Shown one piece after another: positions 33,836 to 44,900 of a stretch of 64,000 nucleotides of DNA. The stretch's first letter is position 1. The number at the start of each line of letters is the position of its first letter. The notes beneath the pieces are model-generated. The model ran no database searches and had not been told where the DNA came from. It worked only from the letters and a program-made list of their open reading frames with translations. The position numbers and the translations under genes were made by a program. The stretch comes from Coprinellus micaceus (Eukaryota > Basidiomycota > Agaricomycetes > Agaricales > Psathyrellaceae): contig OX596334.1 of assembly GCA_951394405.1 (NCBI GenBank), positions 372,001-436,000 on the forward strand. Reading direction: 5' to 3'.

Positions 33836-36366
33836 ATGATGCCTTCGCCTTTCAGAAGTTGGTCGATGGGCTCCAGCACGCCGTCGGAAAATCTGCAGGT
33901 CGAGCAACCCCAGGATATACCCCTCCCCCCGTTCACCACAACGAATGAAGCCTACGCGCACGACCTCTACCGAGACCACGTTAACATCCAGGAGATAGAT
34001 GGATTCCTTCAGGGGAACGATAGCTATGATTCCACCCACAAGAAGTGGTCATTTCCAGTTGTCCCAACCCCCACAGAGACACTGGTCAGCGCCGTGTCCA
34101 GCGTCCTACGATCCATTCTGGAGCGATTTATCAAGTCCGAAGAGCCTGATATCGAACGCGAGGTTATCAACACACAAGACGTTGTCGCCTGCCAGGGGAA
34201 GAGTGAGGATGGATACCGTCTCTGCCCTGTCGTCGTCGTTCGTGCCGCAGGACCGTCATTTCAAGTACCCGTGTCTCTCAACCCAACGTCCCCCGTATCT
34301 TCAAGGCTTGGATTTTCCAACATCGCTACCTTCTTCTCTGTCAAGCTCGAGATGGAAATGGGGAGCGAAAGAGAGAACTTGGACGAGATGGCGAGCTATG
34401 CTCGGTGCGTATTCTCTTTATGTCAGGTGCGCAATAAGTTGGGCCAACCATCTGCAGGCAAATATTCCATGAACAGCCCAACCGATTTCACGTTCGGTCC
34501 CTCGTCTTGACGGAGAAACATGCGCGACTCGTCCACTTCGACCGTGCTGGCTCTCAGATCACCCCACCCATTGACTACCACCAAAACCCTGCGACCTTGG
34601 TTCGACTCGTAATCGGTCTCTCCTCGACGAACGAGCGGCTATTGGGACTGGACGACAGCATCCAATGGAGCATTGTCAATGGGAGAAAGGTCAAAGGGAC
34701 GCTCACTACCACTGGCCCTAGCGGAGAAACGACGACATACCCTATTCTTGAACAAATTCCGACCACTCGGGATTCCATCCGCGGTCGGGCCACTACGTGT
34801 TGGAGGGTTCAAGACCCTGGGACTTCTGAAGAGTACGTGGTCAAGGATACGTGGCGCCCAGACGATCGACCAGCAGAACACGACTTTCTCGAGCAGGTGA
34901 AAGGCATCCTGGGCGTGGTTCAAATCATCTCCCACGAAGGTGGGCGGGGGGATACGAAAGGTTTGCGCTGTATAAGCACGCTCGGACAGTACCACAACCG
35001 AGTCGCCACCCGAGTGACGGTGCGGTCGTACGGCAAGCCCCTTATGTTCTTCTCGTCTGTCCTTCAGCTGTTGTGTGCTATGCGCGACGCGATAGCGGGT
35101 AAGTTTGCGTCTGTTCCTCCTCCCCATCCCCCTTTGATCTGACGCGCCACTCAGCTCATCAAAGACTCACCAGCGACGATGTGCGGATTGTGCATAGGGA
35201 CATCTCTCACAACAACGTACTCCTCGGGAAGGAAAATGCGCCAGTGGGTGAACGAGGCGTAATCATCGACTTCGACATGTCCTTTAAATCTACAGATGAA
35301 CACCCCTCGGTGAAGGTGCAACATAACATTGTGAGTTTCGCTTGTCAATGCGCCCCCGCATCTACGGATTTGACTTACTCACGTCGTTTCTCAGGGTACC
35401 CGTCTTTTCCAATCGACCTCCGTTGTGGGGAGCTTTTCCACTGGGAAGGAACCACCCGCCTACGACTACCTGGACGACCTCGAGTCTTTCATCTACTTGC
35501 TGGCTTACGTATTCCTGCTCTACAGGCCTGACGGCAGCCGAGTGCCTACCACCGAGAAAGGACCCTCCATCGTTTGGAGCTTGGGCGATGAGGATCCGGA
35601 CACCGCGCATATGAATAAATACAGGCTTTACGGGGTGGGCGCGGTAGCTACCACTGCGCTTCGACTCATCCAAGACGCCTGGGGCCCCGTCTGCCGCAAG
35701 TTGTTCCACACCTTTAGCTGGTGGATGCTCGATATCTTGGGTGAAAAGGAGACCCTTCTTTATGGCTCCAAATCCACTGGTGGGCCAGCGGCTGTACCGC
35801 CTCTTCACTCCCGTCGCGATGAGCACTATTCGGCAGTCTTGAAGATGTTCGACGAGGCGATCGACACCCTCAGGAAGGAAGACCCGGTAGTAGGACCTCC
35901 GCCTGCTTCCAATAGCGGCACCGAATCGTCCAATCCCCCTCAAGCGCTTCCCGCCAATCCAGTAGCGGCTACATTTGGCGCTACGGCCTCCATGGCCGTA
36001 TGCATGACTGAAGACCCCGCCCTCGACGCCGAGGGCGCCGCCATCCAGGCGCCTCCGACCAAGCGACGCCCAGCAACGATTCCTTCGATATCAACCCCGT
36101 CTCCGTATACCACCCAACCTCGCAGGTCCGCCCGGATCCGCGATGTTCACCCCCAGAACCAAACGAGTCAGCAGCCTTCAATCGTCAAGCCCTCACGGCC
36201 AATTCAACCCCAACTTTCGGCCTCTGCTCTTCCCGCAATCCCACCCCGTAGGTCTGCCCGCATCCAAAAACGTCGGCTGGAAGAAGAGGAACATTCCAAG
36301 GCGCCCCCGCTCAAAACGAGGCGTATCAAGAAAGTTGCTCCTCGAGTGACCGCCCGCTCTCGTTGA
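33836..36366 (+). CDS. FunK1-type protein kinase, group A, intact
   Basis: Exons 33836-34404, 34458-35098, 35155-35330 and 35395-36366 give 785 aa; an alternative ATG at 33866 would shorten the N-terminus by ten residues. FTTTNEAYAHDLY, VVVRAAGPSFQVP, GRATTCWRVQDPGTSEE, VVKDTWRPDD (Lys about 319, Thr instead of Ser), IVHRDISHNNVLLG (Asp about 419), VIIDFDMSF and YDYLDDLESFIYLL. The C-terminal tail has PRRSARIRDVH and PRRSARIQKRRLEEEE and ends RIKKVAPRVTARSR. All catalytic residues are present. GCGATACC follows 22 bp after the stop and TCGATACC at 82 bp. It is closest in sequence to the gene at 18708-21255 by eye (shared VSSxxGFSN and QIxTTRDSIRG). Confidence 0.9.
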
Positions 36367-36995
36367 GCGAATACCTATCCACATTCCTGCGATACCCCTT
36401 TCCCTTGACTGGCTGGATATTTTTGGGTCTGCGTACCCTTCTACACTGTCGATACCATTCCATTCTGTTACTCCCCAACCAATCCGTCCCGTGGTACCCC
36501 TCCATACCCATAATACCTCCCACCCGCTTAGCGATTCCCCCTCCATTTCCTGTTTCCCCTCCCTCATAGTCACCCTCCGTATCTTTATTTTGTATTTATT
36601 ATACGTTCCAGTTGACAGCATATACCCTAGATCGTGATTTCCCTCCGGTTCGTCTTCTCCAAGGTACTTAGAGAATAGCAATGGTTCGTACCAATATCAT
36701 AATCCAGAACGGGGCGAGTCCGACTCGCCACGCCCATTTCTGCGGTGACAGTGTTGCCATTTTGAGCGTTTCTCCTGCGAATCGGGGCTCCAGGACTGGG
36801 GGAGACTGGGGAGTCGTTCCGAATCCTTGAATCACATCGTCACGATCACGTGGAGATTGCAGGAGGCTTTGTCGTGGCGCGTACTTAAAGTTAAGGATCG
36901 TTCCTCTCCTCTGACCACGACCACCTGGCACCACCTCACTTCCGACACACTCCTCTACCTCTACAGAGAAATTTGGAAGAAGGGAAACAGAATCT
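36367..36995. other. Intergenic region between tandem FunK1 genes
   Basis: GCGATACC at 36389-36396 and TCGATACC at 36449-36456 belong to the upstream gene. CACGTG at 36847-36852 lies 143 bp before the ATG at 36996. No gene seen. Confidence 0.55.
36847..36852. promoter_or_regulatory. CACGTG element upstream of FunK1 copy 36996-39306
   Basis: ACGATCACGTGGAGATTGC, hexamer 143 bp upstream of the ATG, followed by GTGGCGCG. The promoter element persists although the gene has a nonsense codon. Confidence 0.5.
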
Positions 36996-39306
36996 ATGAT
37001 GTCTTTACCTGAAAAACCGCTCCCTAGCTTCACGACGACCAACCATGCGTATGCGCACGATCTGTACCGTGAAGTCCTTGGGAGCGACGAGATCGACGAG
37101 TACTTAATAGAGACGACTGAATACGACTCCGGAGAGAGGAGATGGTCCATCCCAAGCGCACCTACGTTGGCCGAAGATATTCTCGGCTCCATATTTACCA
37201 TTCTCTCGTCCGTCTTGAAACACTTCGAGAAGCCCACGCAACCTGGAGTCAGCAGAGAGGTAGTCAACACCCACGGAGTCCCAACCGCGGACGATAAGGA
37301 CGAGAACGGATTCCGCATCTGCCCCGACATCGTTGTGCAAGCGGCTGGACCATCATTCACCACCCCGGCTCCATTGGACCGCAACCGTCCAGGAGACCGC
37401 CCCTCACTCAATTTCGGATTCAGCAACACGGCCAGTTACATGTCTGTAAGGCTGGAGTCGGGGGTTAGCAGCGACGAGGAGACTCTAGATGTGCATGAAT
37501 CGTACGCTCGGTACGTCCTTACTGTTTTCATTTACCTGCTCTTTCCACCAATTTTTCAATTCAGGATCATCTTCGACCAACAGCCCAACCGATTCTACGT
37601 TCGCTCTCTCGTCATCACTGAGAAATACGTGCGCCTCGTACACTTCGACCGGTCTGGCGCTCAGATATCACCGCCCTTCGACGTCCATGATAGCCCTGCG
37701 ACGCTCGTGCGCCTTGTCGTTGGCCTGTCCTCGGTGAATGAACGTCTACTTGGCCTCGACGACAGCGTTCAGTGGACCATCGTCGCAGGTAGGAAGGAGA
37801 AGGGGACTCTCACGACTAGGAGCCCGGGTGGAGGTCTCAAGGCCTACGACATTGTCGAAGAACTCCCCACAATCAAGGACCTCATTCGTGGCCGAGCGAC
37901 GACCTGCTGGAAGGTTAGCGACCCCGAAACGGCGGAGGAGTTCGTCGTGAAGGATACATAGCAGCCAGAAGACAGGGTCCCGGAGCGGGAGCTTCTTGAG
38001 CTTGTCAAGGGTGTTCCTGGGGTCGTCCACATGGTATCTTATGAGCTTGGGCGGGGAGAAACGAAGGATTTTCGATGCCCGAGCACGGCACTGCAGTATA
38101 AGAATCGCATCGCGAACCGAGTCACGATGAAAGCATACGGAAGGTCCATCATCTTCTTCGAGTCACGGCTGCAGCTCCTTTTTGCCGTTCGCGATGCTAT
38201 AGCTGGTGCGTCGCAATTTCCATCATAGCCTTACCTTTGTTCTGACCGACTTCTCTAGGACATCGACGAATAGGCGGAAAAGATATCCGGATCCTCCATC
38301 GTGACATCTCTCACAACAACATACTACTTGGAAAGGACGGCGCTCCCGAAGGCGATAGAGGCGTCCTGATTGACCTGGATATCGCTTTCAAAGCGACGGA
38401 TGATGAGCCGATGACCCCTGCAAGCTACCACTTGGTAAGCTCGCCCTGTTCAATCACCTGTTTCCACTTGCTAACTTCGACTCTCAGGGTACCCGCCTCT
38501 TCCAATCACGCTACGTTTTGCGTACACGGGAACCCTCCCTGACGCCGCAGATGCATGACTACCTAGACGACCTGGAATCCTTTTTCTACCTCCTGTGCTA
38601 CGTCTTCCTCTCCTTCCGACCCGATGGACACCGCCTCCCGAGTGACGACCCCGGACCCCAAATATTGATGGGTTGGACGGACGACAAACCCGCCGGCACT
38701 GCAGGATCTAACAAGGGCGCGCTCTACGGTCTCAGTGGCTCGGGTGCAGCTGCCCCCCAGCTGATTGAAAGGGTATGGGGTACGGTATGCGCGGTTCTGT
38801 TCCTGAAATTCCGGCGGTGGCTTGTTGGCATGATAGACGAGAAGACGAAGATTCGGTTAGCTGCTCGAAGGCAGGGCGGGCGCCGTCCTGGGCCTACCGT
38901 CAGTCTAGAGTCTCTGCACTCCCACCGCGTGGAGCACTACAATCACGTCTTGAAGATCCTTGACGAAGCCATCAACAAGATCAAGCCTCCCACCGCTTTC
39001 GCCTCAGCCATCCCACATCGACCCCACCCCGCCCCTGTTATTCGCCCTCTCCCTGCTAATAGAGTGTGCCAGATATCCGCCCCCCCAGAAAATCACTCTA
39101 AGTCTCCTGTCTCCTCATCCTCGTCAACCTCCGTTGCTCTCGTTGCCAGAGCCCCTGCTCCCACGACTCCTCCCAAAGTGCCTGTTGAATCGGCCCCTTC
39201 GATCCCGAGCCGCAAGCGTGCATCCGACGATGAGACTCACCCCCGAGCTCCGAGCTCCAAGACTCAGCGTATTTGTGTCGGTAATCTTACTACACGTTCC
39301 CCATGA
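36996..39306 (+). pseudogene. FunK1-type kinase, group A, with one internal TAG
   Basis: Exons 36996-37510, 37565-38205, 38259-38434 and 38488-39306 would give 716 codons. Codon 304 is TAG (37959-37961), reading VVKDT-stop-QPEDR where relatives have VVKDSWRPDDR; TGG to TAG is a single change, three codons after the ATP-site lysine. Everything downstream is intact and in frame: SYELGRGETKDFRCPST, ILHRDISHNNILLG, VLIDLDIAF, MHDYLDDLESFFYLL. Exon 2 keeps 641 nt and exon 3 176 nt. The tail lacks the first RRSARI repeat and ends SRKRASDDE and NLTTRSP. No GCGATACC follows. It is either a very young pseudogene, a polymorphic null allele, or a base error; stop-codon readthrough cannot be excluded but nothing supports it. 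Confidence 0.85.
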
Positions 39307-40201
39307 CTGTATCCCCTCTTACCCCCTAGCACCTATCTTCCTTCCCATTTTTTACGTTCCATTCCTTGTCCAGGGGGCTCGTTCCATTCCTCGAAGCCAC
39401 AAGTAATCATTACGCGGAGGATAGATCAAAAATAAATCGCGTAGAGATGTGCGTAAACTATGAGGCATGGTAAGTATCTTGAATCAATGCGTCCCATCAT
39501 CATTGCCCTCAGACCGGGTACCGATGGCTGACCACAATGGAACAGCTCCGTGCACGTCTCCGTCTGGCCAGGGAGAGAGGGAAGGTTCTCGTAGAGATAC
39601 TGCAAGTTAATCTCCAGGTTCCGCTTGAGAATACCTGTGGGGTTGGGGTACAGCCTCTTCGAAGTAATATTCATCCCCCGGTTCCTTCCCGGTGGGATGG
39701 GTTGTGCAATGAAAATTTCAACGATCTCAGGGCTACAACGCTTTCTGAAAGATGCATTCTTGACTGCAGGGATTGCTGATTTTATTGCTCCAGACTGCTT
39801 GAGATTTGTGGGCTTACATACTACAAGCACTACAAGAAAGTATGGATGGTCCAGGTGAGTGCATTTGTCGACCATTGTGACAGACAGTTTGTATGTGTCT
39901 GGGAACAAAGGTCCATGGAAACTGTCGCTATAAATGCTACGCTGATGCAGTCGCCGATACATGCGATTTCTCTCCACTGCGGAACGTGAGCCTGAGGTCC
40001 GCGAAGTGTGTAAGGTGAGATCACGTGCGCTGGTAATGGAAACCCAATTGGGCTTAGGCAGGCCGGGCGTTGCCACTTTCCAAAAGAGAGTGTTTGAAAA
40101 GTGTTTGGTTATTGTTCCCAGAAACCGATGAAGGTGTGGCTCACGGTGTTGTGTCCTTTCATCCTCTCCACATCTTACCCTCTCTCGTCTGGGTGCGCAG
40201 A
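39307..40201. other. Intergenic region and promoter of the split group B gene
   Basis: ATCACGTGCGCTGG with CACGTG at 40023-40028 lies 173 bp upstream of the ATG at 40202. A 260-codon minus-strand frame (39426-40208) covers most of the stretch but has no recognisable domain and overlaps the promoter and start of the plus-strand gene. Confidence 0.45.
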
Positions 40202-40436
40202 ATGTCATCCGAAGGGAGTGGCCGCGTTAAAAAATCACTCCCACAACGCAGAGCTGGTCACAGTTCCGTTACAAAGTACGTTTATAGCCCGTCGCTGCAT
40301 TAAACACAATACTCAGTGGCACGCCCTCGCCTCAAACTAGCTTCAAGATACCATGTACCCCTCCTCGACACATCCACCAGCAGGCAGCAGTAGGCAACGT
40401 TACAGCGAAACTCAACCCTGGAACAGACGGAAATAT
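40202..40436 (+). pseudogene. 5' part of group B FunK1 gene disrupted by gypsy insertion
   Basis: Exon 1 (40202-40275) encodes MSSEGSGRVKKSLPQRRAG, alike in position and composition to the first exon of the paralog at 4902 (MSSSNRGRKSKKAG), and ends at GTACGT. After a 41-bp intron exon 2 starts at 40317 (GTPSPQTSFKIPCTPPRH) and runs open until the retrotransposon begins at 40437, just after NPGTDGN and the target-site copy AATAT (40432-40436). The same frame resumes at 54535 on the far side. A transcript from this promoter would run into the antisense strand of the 3' LTR, so at best a short chimeric protein of about 65 residues would result. Confidence 0.8.
40432..40436. repeat. Target-site duplication AATAT, left copy
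   Basis: AATAT directly before the LTR start TGTTACG at 40437; the matching copy is at 54530-54534. Five bp is the usual length for Ty3/gypsy integrases. Confidence 0.9.
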
Positions 40437-41171
40437 TGTTACGACTCGGTTGGGGTGTCTCCAACAGTCGGCTCGGTCTTGTTAATTCTCTGGTACGCTC
40501 GATATCGGCGATCGTAGTCGTTCTACCAGTGTGCGCGGTTTGGCGGCCGTACGTCACTTTTCTAGTCGGGGGCGATGTCGACGATCGCTTCTCTCTGTTC
40601 TTCCTTTAGGCTAAGTCGTAAGTGTCGTCGTCGTTGTATTGGTTGTTCTCTTCGTTGGGATCTTCTTAGAGGATGAGGTCTTTCGTGGTGTCTAAGAGTT
40701 GCTGGACGTCGTCGATATGTGCGAGTTTTAGAATGGTGGAGGAGCTTCGGTTTCCACCGGTTGTCGTAGAGAGGGGAAACGGGGGTTGAGATGAGGGAAG
40801 TCAAGAAGGTTGATACAAGGATAACAAGCTAAGGTACGTCGGTATGCGATAAGGGTATATATACTGAGAGGTACGAGTCGCTATGAGTCAAAGAGAAGTT
40901 CAGAACGCGACTGCGTATACTACGGAATGCTGCGCTGGGCTGCGTACGAGTAAGCAAAACTGCGCGAGCTGAATAAACTAACTACGCAAGGCTGCGCCTA
41001 TACGTCATACAATACGAGTCATAAAAGAACGGGCGTCTAGCGCTAGTGAAGGGTAATCTATATTACATAAAAGAAAAAGATAGCCGCTCGAAGATAAAAT
41101 AAGTCCGCGACAGATAAGATAAAAAGATAGGGGTAAAGAAAAAGTATAGTACGTGAAGCTTAAACGTAACA
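40437..41171 (-). repeat. Gypsy 3' LTR (left)
   Basis: 735 bp, starts TGTTACGACT, ends AAACGTAACA; matches 53795-54529 apart from G at 40537 against A. Contains on the minus strand a TATATATA box (about 40863-40856) and the segment AGCTTGTTAT (about 40830-40821). Confidence 0.93.
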
Positions 41172-41181
41172 TTACCCCCTT
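41172..41181 (-). other. Gypsy polypurine tract
   Basis: On the minus strand AAGGGGGTAA directly abuts the 3' LTR. This is the expected position for the plus-strand primer of reverse transcription. Confidence 0.75.
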
Positions 41182-41212
41182 ATTACGCTTCGAGACCCTG
41201 GATCGAATGTAA

Positions 41213-41547
41213 CTAATTAATATAGTTCCACTCGGCGTCTTCTCCGTACCAGTCGTAGCCATCCTCCTCGTACTTCCACTCGTCGTCGATTTCCGCCTTA
41301 GAAGTGGAGGCTCGGGGCTTCTTGGTGGTGGTTTTCTTTTTGTTCAATCGGATTGAACGACGGCGGACGATGGCGATTTTCTTGGGGCATTCCCAAGGGT
41401 AGTGGTGGGGGGCGTACTTCTTGCAGTGGCTGCATACCCACCCGGCGTGATCGGTCTTGAAGTGGCCGACTTCCTTGCAGCTCCCGCAGACCTCCCCCTT
41501 CCTCTTCTTCTTGTCCTCCTCCTCCATCCCGTAGAAGGTGACCGAAC
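41213..41547 (-). pseudogene. 3' part of gypsy third ORF, split by copia
   Basis: C-terminal part of an additional gypsy ORF; the N-terminal part is at 48406-47756. After the target-site copy (41547-41543) the frame runs SVTFYGMEEEDKKKRKGEV and then two cysteine/histidine clusters: CGSCKEVGHF followed by CSHCKKYAPHHYPWECP, which look like CCHC or related zinc-binding knuckles. It continues with basic VRRRSIRLNKKKTTTKK and an acidic WKYEEDGYDWYGEDAEWNYIN end. Joining the halves with one target-site copy gives 981 nt, an exact 327 codons, so the ORF was intact when copia inserted. Function unknown; RNA binding is an inference. Confidence 0.75.
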
Positions 41548-41930
41548 TGTAGAACGATGCAAGTATGACCCACTGTAAGTGGGGAGAGTTCGATGTTAGA
41601 TTGAAAGTAAGTAGAGTATACAAGATACGCACCTGTAAGTGGGGAGAGTTCGATGGGAACTCACCCACTTACAGTGTGGACTATATACTGTGGAGAACAA
41701 TAGATAACCTATATGCGGAACAATAAGAAAGAACAATAGACGTTCCATAAGTAGAGAACAATAGCAGTGAATGGAGATAAGGTGGAGATAAGAGAACAAT
41801 AAGTGCGAGTATAATGGGAATAATACAAGGTGGTTGTTGTTCTCTGTAGAACAATAGAAGATAAGTAAAACGTTCGAAATAGAGGTATTCTTTGTAGAGA
41901 TAGAGTTGACATGAGCATTGTCTTCCAACA
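41548..41930 (-). repeat. Copia 3' LTR (left)
   Basis: 383 bp, matches 47373-47755. Internally it has two direct copies of TGTAAGTGGGGAGAGTTCGATG and an inverted CACCCACTTACAGT. Confidence 0.93.
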
Positions 41931-41940
41931 CACCCCCTCA
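41931..41940 (-). other. Copia polypurine tract
   Basis: TGAGGGGGTG on the minus strand, directly next to the 3' LTR. Confidence 0.75.
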
Positions 41941-41957
41941 ATGTAATGTCTCTGTAT

Positions 41958-44900
41958 TTACTCGAGTCCAAGAGCAAGTCGATGACGTTCAACGGCAGGT
42001 TTGGGTAAAGGTTTAGTAAATATATCGGCGATCATATCGGTAGTAGATAAAAAGTGAACAGTAATGTCGCCTCGCTTGATAGCATCCCGAATCCAATGCA
42101 TCTTTATATCGATGTGCTTCATTCGGCTATGGAGTTCTGGGTTCCGGAGAACCTTGAGTGCGGATTGGTTGTCGACCATGAGTGGTGAGGGAGTAGAGAC
42201 GTCGTGACCAAGTTCCTTCAGGAGTGTGCGCATCCAGATGATGTCCCTTCCAGCGCTCGACGCAGAGACGTACTCTGCCTCTGTTGAGGAGTCTGCCACC
42301 GTCGATTGCTTCTTTGCTGACCAACTAACTGCTCCTGATCCCATTTTAATGACAAATCCAGATGTGGATCGTCGCGTGTCAAGGCACCCAGCATGATCTG
42401 CGTCGCTGTATGCTTGAAAGAGTTCCGAAGACATCTTGCTACCATTGTTACGATAGGTGAGCTTCAGATCTTTGGTTCCCTTGAGGTAACGGAATAGGTG
42501 CTTGACTGCTTTCCAATGCATAGGTCCGGGGTTGGAGTTGTATTGGGCTAGTTTGGCAACAGCGTAGGCGATGTCAGGGCGTGTCGCAATCATAAGGTAT
42601 ATCAGGGCGCCGATGGCATTCATGTATGGGACATTCTTCATCATCTCGTCGTCAGCCTTGTTTGGAATGTACTTGGTGAGGGTAGCACCGCTTCCTGGAT
42701 CCATTGGAGTTCCTACTGGGTAGCAGTCCTCCATCTTGAATCGCGCAAGCATGTCGAGGATGTATTGAGTCTGGGATAGGCGCATGACTCGGTTCTCGCG
42801 GTCGTAGTCAACCTTGATTCCAAGCAGGTACGAGGTGGGTCCGAGATCCTTGATCTTGAAGACCTTGGCAAGGGAGTCCTTGAGCCATTGGATCTTTTCT
42901 TGGCTTTTCGAGGTTATGGTGATGTCGTCAACGAAGACTGGTACAACAATGCGGGTCCCATCCATCTCCCAGACATAGATAGCTGGGTCAGACTTTATTT
43001 GGGTGAATCCGATCGCTTCAAGTTCTGATGCTAGCTTTTGGTACCATAGTCGTCCGCTCTGTTTCAAGCCATATAAACCTTTCTTTAGCCGGCACACCCA
43101 TCTCCGTCCCTTTGAGTCTGGATTCTTGATCTCAAACCCTGGCGCTTGCTCCATGTAGACTTCGTATTGCTCCTCGATTGTTCCGTTGAGGTAGGCATTG
43201 TCGACGTCGATGGTCTCAATGAAGTGTCCTTCCATGGCGGCTTGGGCGAAGATCGCGCGGATTGATGTGAGACGAGATGCAGGTGCCCATGTCTGATCGT
43301 AGTCTACTCCAGGCATTTGGGAGTATCCCTTGGCGACAAGTCGAGCCTTGTAGCGGTCGATTGTGCCATCTGCCTTTCGTTTGATGAGGAAGACCCATCG
43401 TGATCCGACGACCTTTCGTCCCTCTGGTAGTTCGACTAGTTCCCAAGTGCCATTGGTGGTTAGGGCGTCAATCTCAACCTGTGCTGCGGTCTGCCAGTGT
43501 TCACCATCTGGTCCTGCAAAGGCTTCCCAGTGTGTCCGAGGCGCATCTCCTGGACGGCGTGTAGCCGCTCCTAGTGCTTTGTCCTGTGCCATGTAGAATG
43601 CCATTTCCATGCCTTGGTTGAGAGTCAGGGTCTCTTCCAGGGGGACGTGGTATAGACTGATGAGAGAATCAAGTATACTGGTGGCACGTAGTGCATCTTC
43701 CATGTCTACAGGTTCGTCGTCAAGGTCAAAGTCCTCAGCTGCAATGGGTTGTACAGGTTCGTCGTCTTCATCGTCGTCTTCATCCTCATCCTCATCCTCT
43801 GTTTCGGGTAGCTGATTGTTTCTCTGTGCACCCCCTCGATCTGCTACCTGTTCACCCCCTTCACGCCTGGCCACTGGAATTGTACCACGTCTCCCTTTTC
43901 CACTCGCGAGTTGGTAGTCCTTGACGGTCGTTGCCGTTTTCCGTACGGGCCGGGAGCTTTGTGCTACTAGCGGTGGAGCTTTCGGAACTTTCGCCTTGCG
44001 AGGGATTGATTCGCGAGGGGGAGGGGGAGGTGGCCGGGTGCGTTTCTGGGCAGGTGCTGGAGGTGCGACCGGCGCTGGAGGAGGTAGTTCTGGGAACATG
44101 GGTCCATCCTCAGCTGGTGCAGGGAGCCCTGGGAACAAGGCAGGTATTGGTAGCAGCTGTTTTGTTGAGGGAGTAGATGAGGGATCCCGTTTCCTAGGAG
44201 TAGGTGGAATTGACGGATGGACAGACGGTTGCTGTGTGGCTGGCGTCTTAGGCTCAGTTTTAGGAGGTCGCTCGGGAGTCCGAGGTGCTGCTTGGTCTCC
44301 ATCGTCATCATTGTCGCTCTCGTCTGATCCATCATCTGGATGGTCATGGGGAGGCGGTGGTGGCGCGATGGGAGCATGAGGTGGTGCAAGAGGTGGATTC
44401 TCTGGTTCGAGATCGGCGTCTGGCCAGATGTCCCTAATGCCTATAGGCGTGTATGCCTGTTCGTTCCCTACGGTCGAGAGACCAGGGAAGGTGCTCTCAG
44501 CGAAGATAACATCCCGGGATATGGTGATCTTCTTCGTCACTGGATTGTAGCATTTCCAGCCTTTGTAGCCTGGTTCAAAGCCGATAAAGACACAAGGCTC
44601 CGTGTGTGACTGGAGGTTCTTGCGGTCCTTGCGCAATACATGGACGTATACGCGGCAGCCAAATACTCGGTGCATGGACAGATCGGGCTTTGCTTTATGC
44701 CAGACTTCATAGGAGGTAGTATTCGATAATGTAGAGGATGGGGTCGCATTCAGGATGTCTGTGTAATAGAGTACAGCTGCACCCCAGAACATCATGGGAA
44801 GGCGTGCTTGGTTGAGCATGGCAATGACCCCTTCAGTTAGCGTGCGATTGAGTCGTTCGCTGACACCGTTCTGTTGAGGTGTGGCTTTAACTGTGTGTTG

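Noticed and set aside
33479..34039. 186-codon minus-strand frame
   Set aside because: It overlaps the divergent promoter and the start of the FunK1 gene at 33836 in antisense and shows no recognisable content.
37959..37961. Programmed stop-codon readthrough of the TAG in the FunK1 copy
   Set aside because: No readthrough context or conservation can be shown; a single TGG to TAG change is simpler.
39426..40208. 260-codon minus-strand reading frame upstream of the split FunK1 gene
   Set aside because: No domain or family is recognised, it covers the predicted promoter and start of the plus-strand gene, and a plus-strand frame in the same place looks equally protein-like. Left as unassigned.
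41548..41930. Repeated TGTAAGTGGGGAGAGTTC segments as a CRISPR-like or satellite array
   Set aside because: They are two copies inside an LTR that itself occurs twice as the ends of a copia element; this is a eukaryotic genome.
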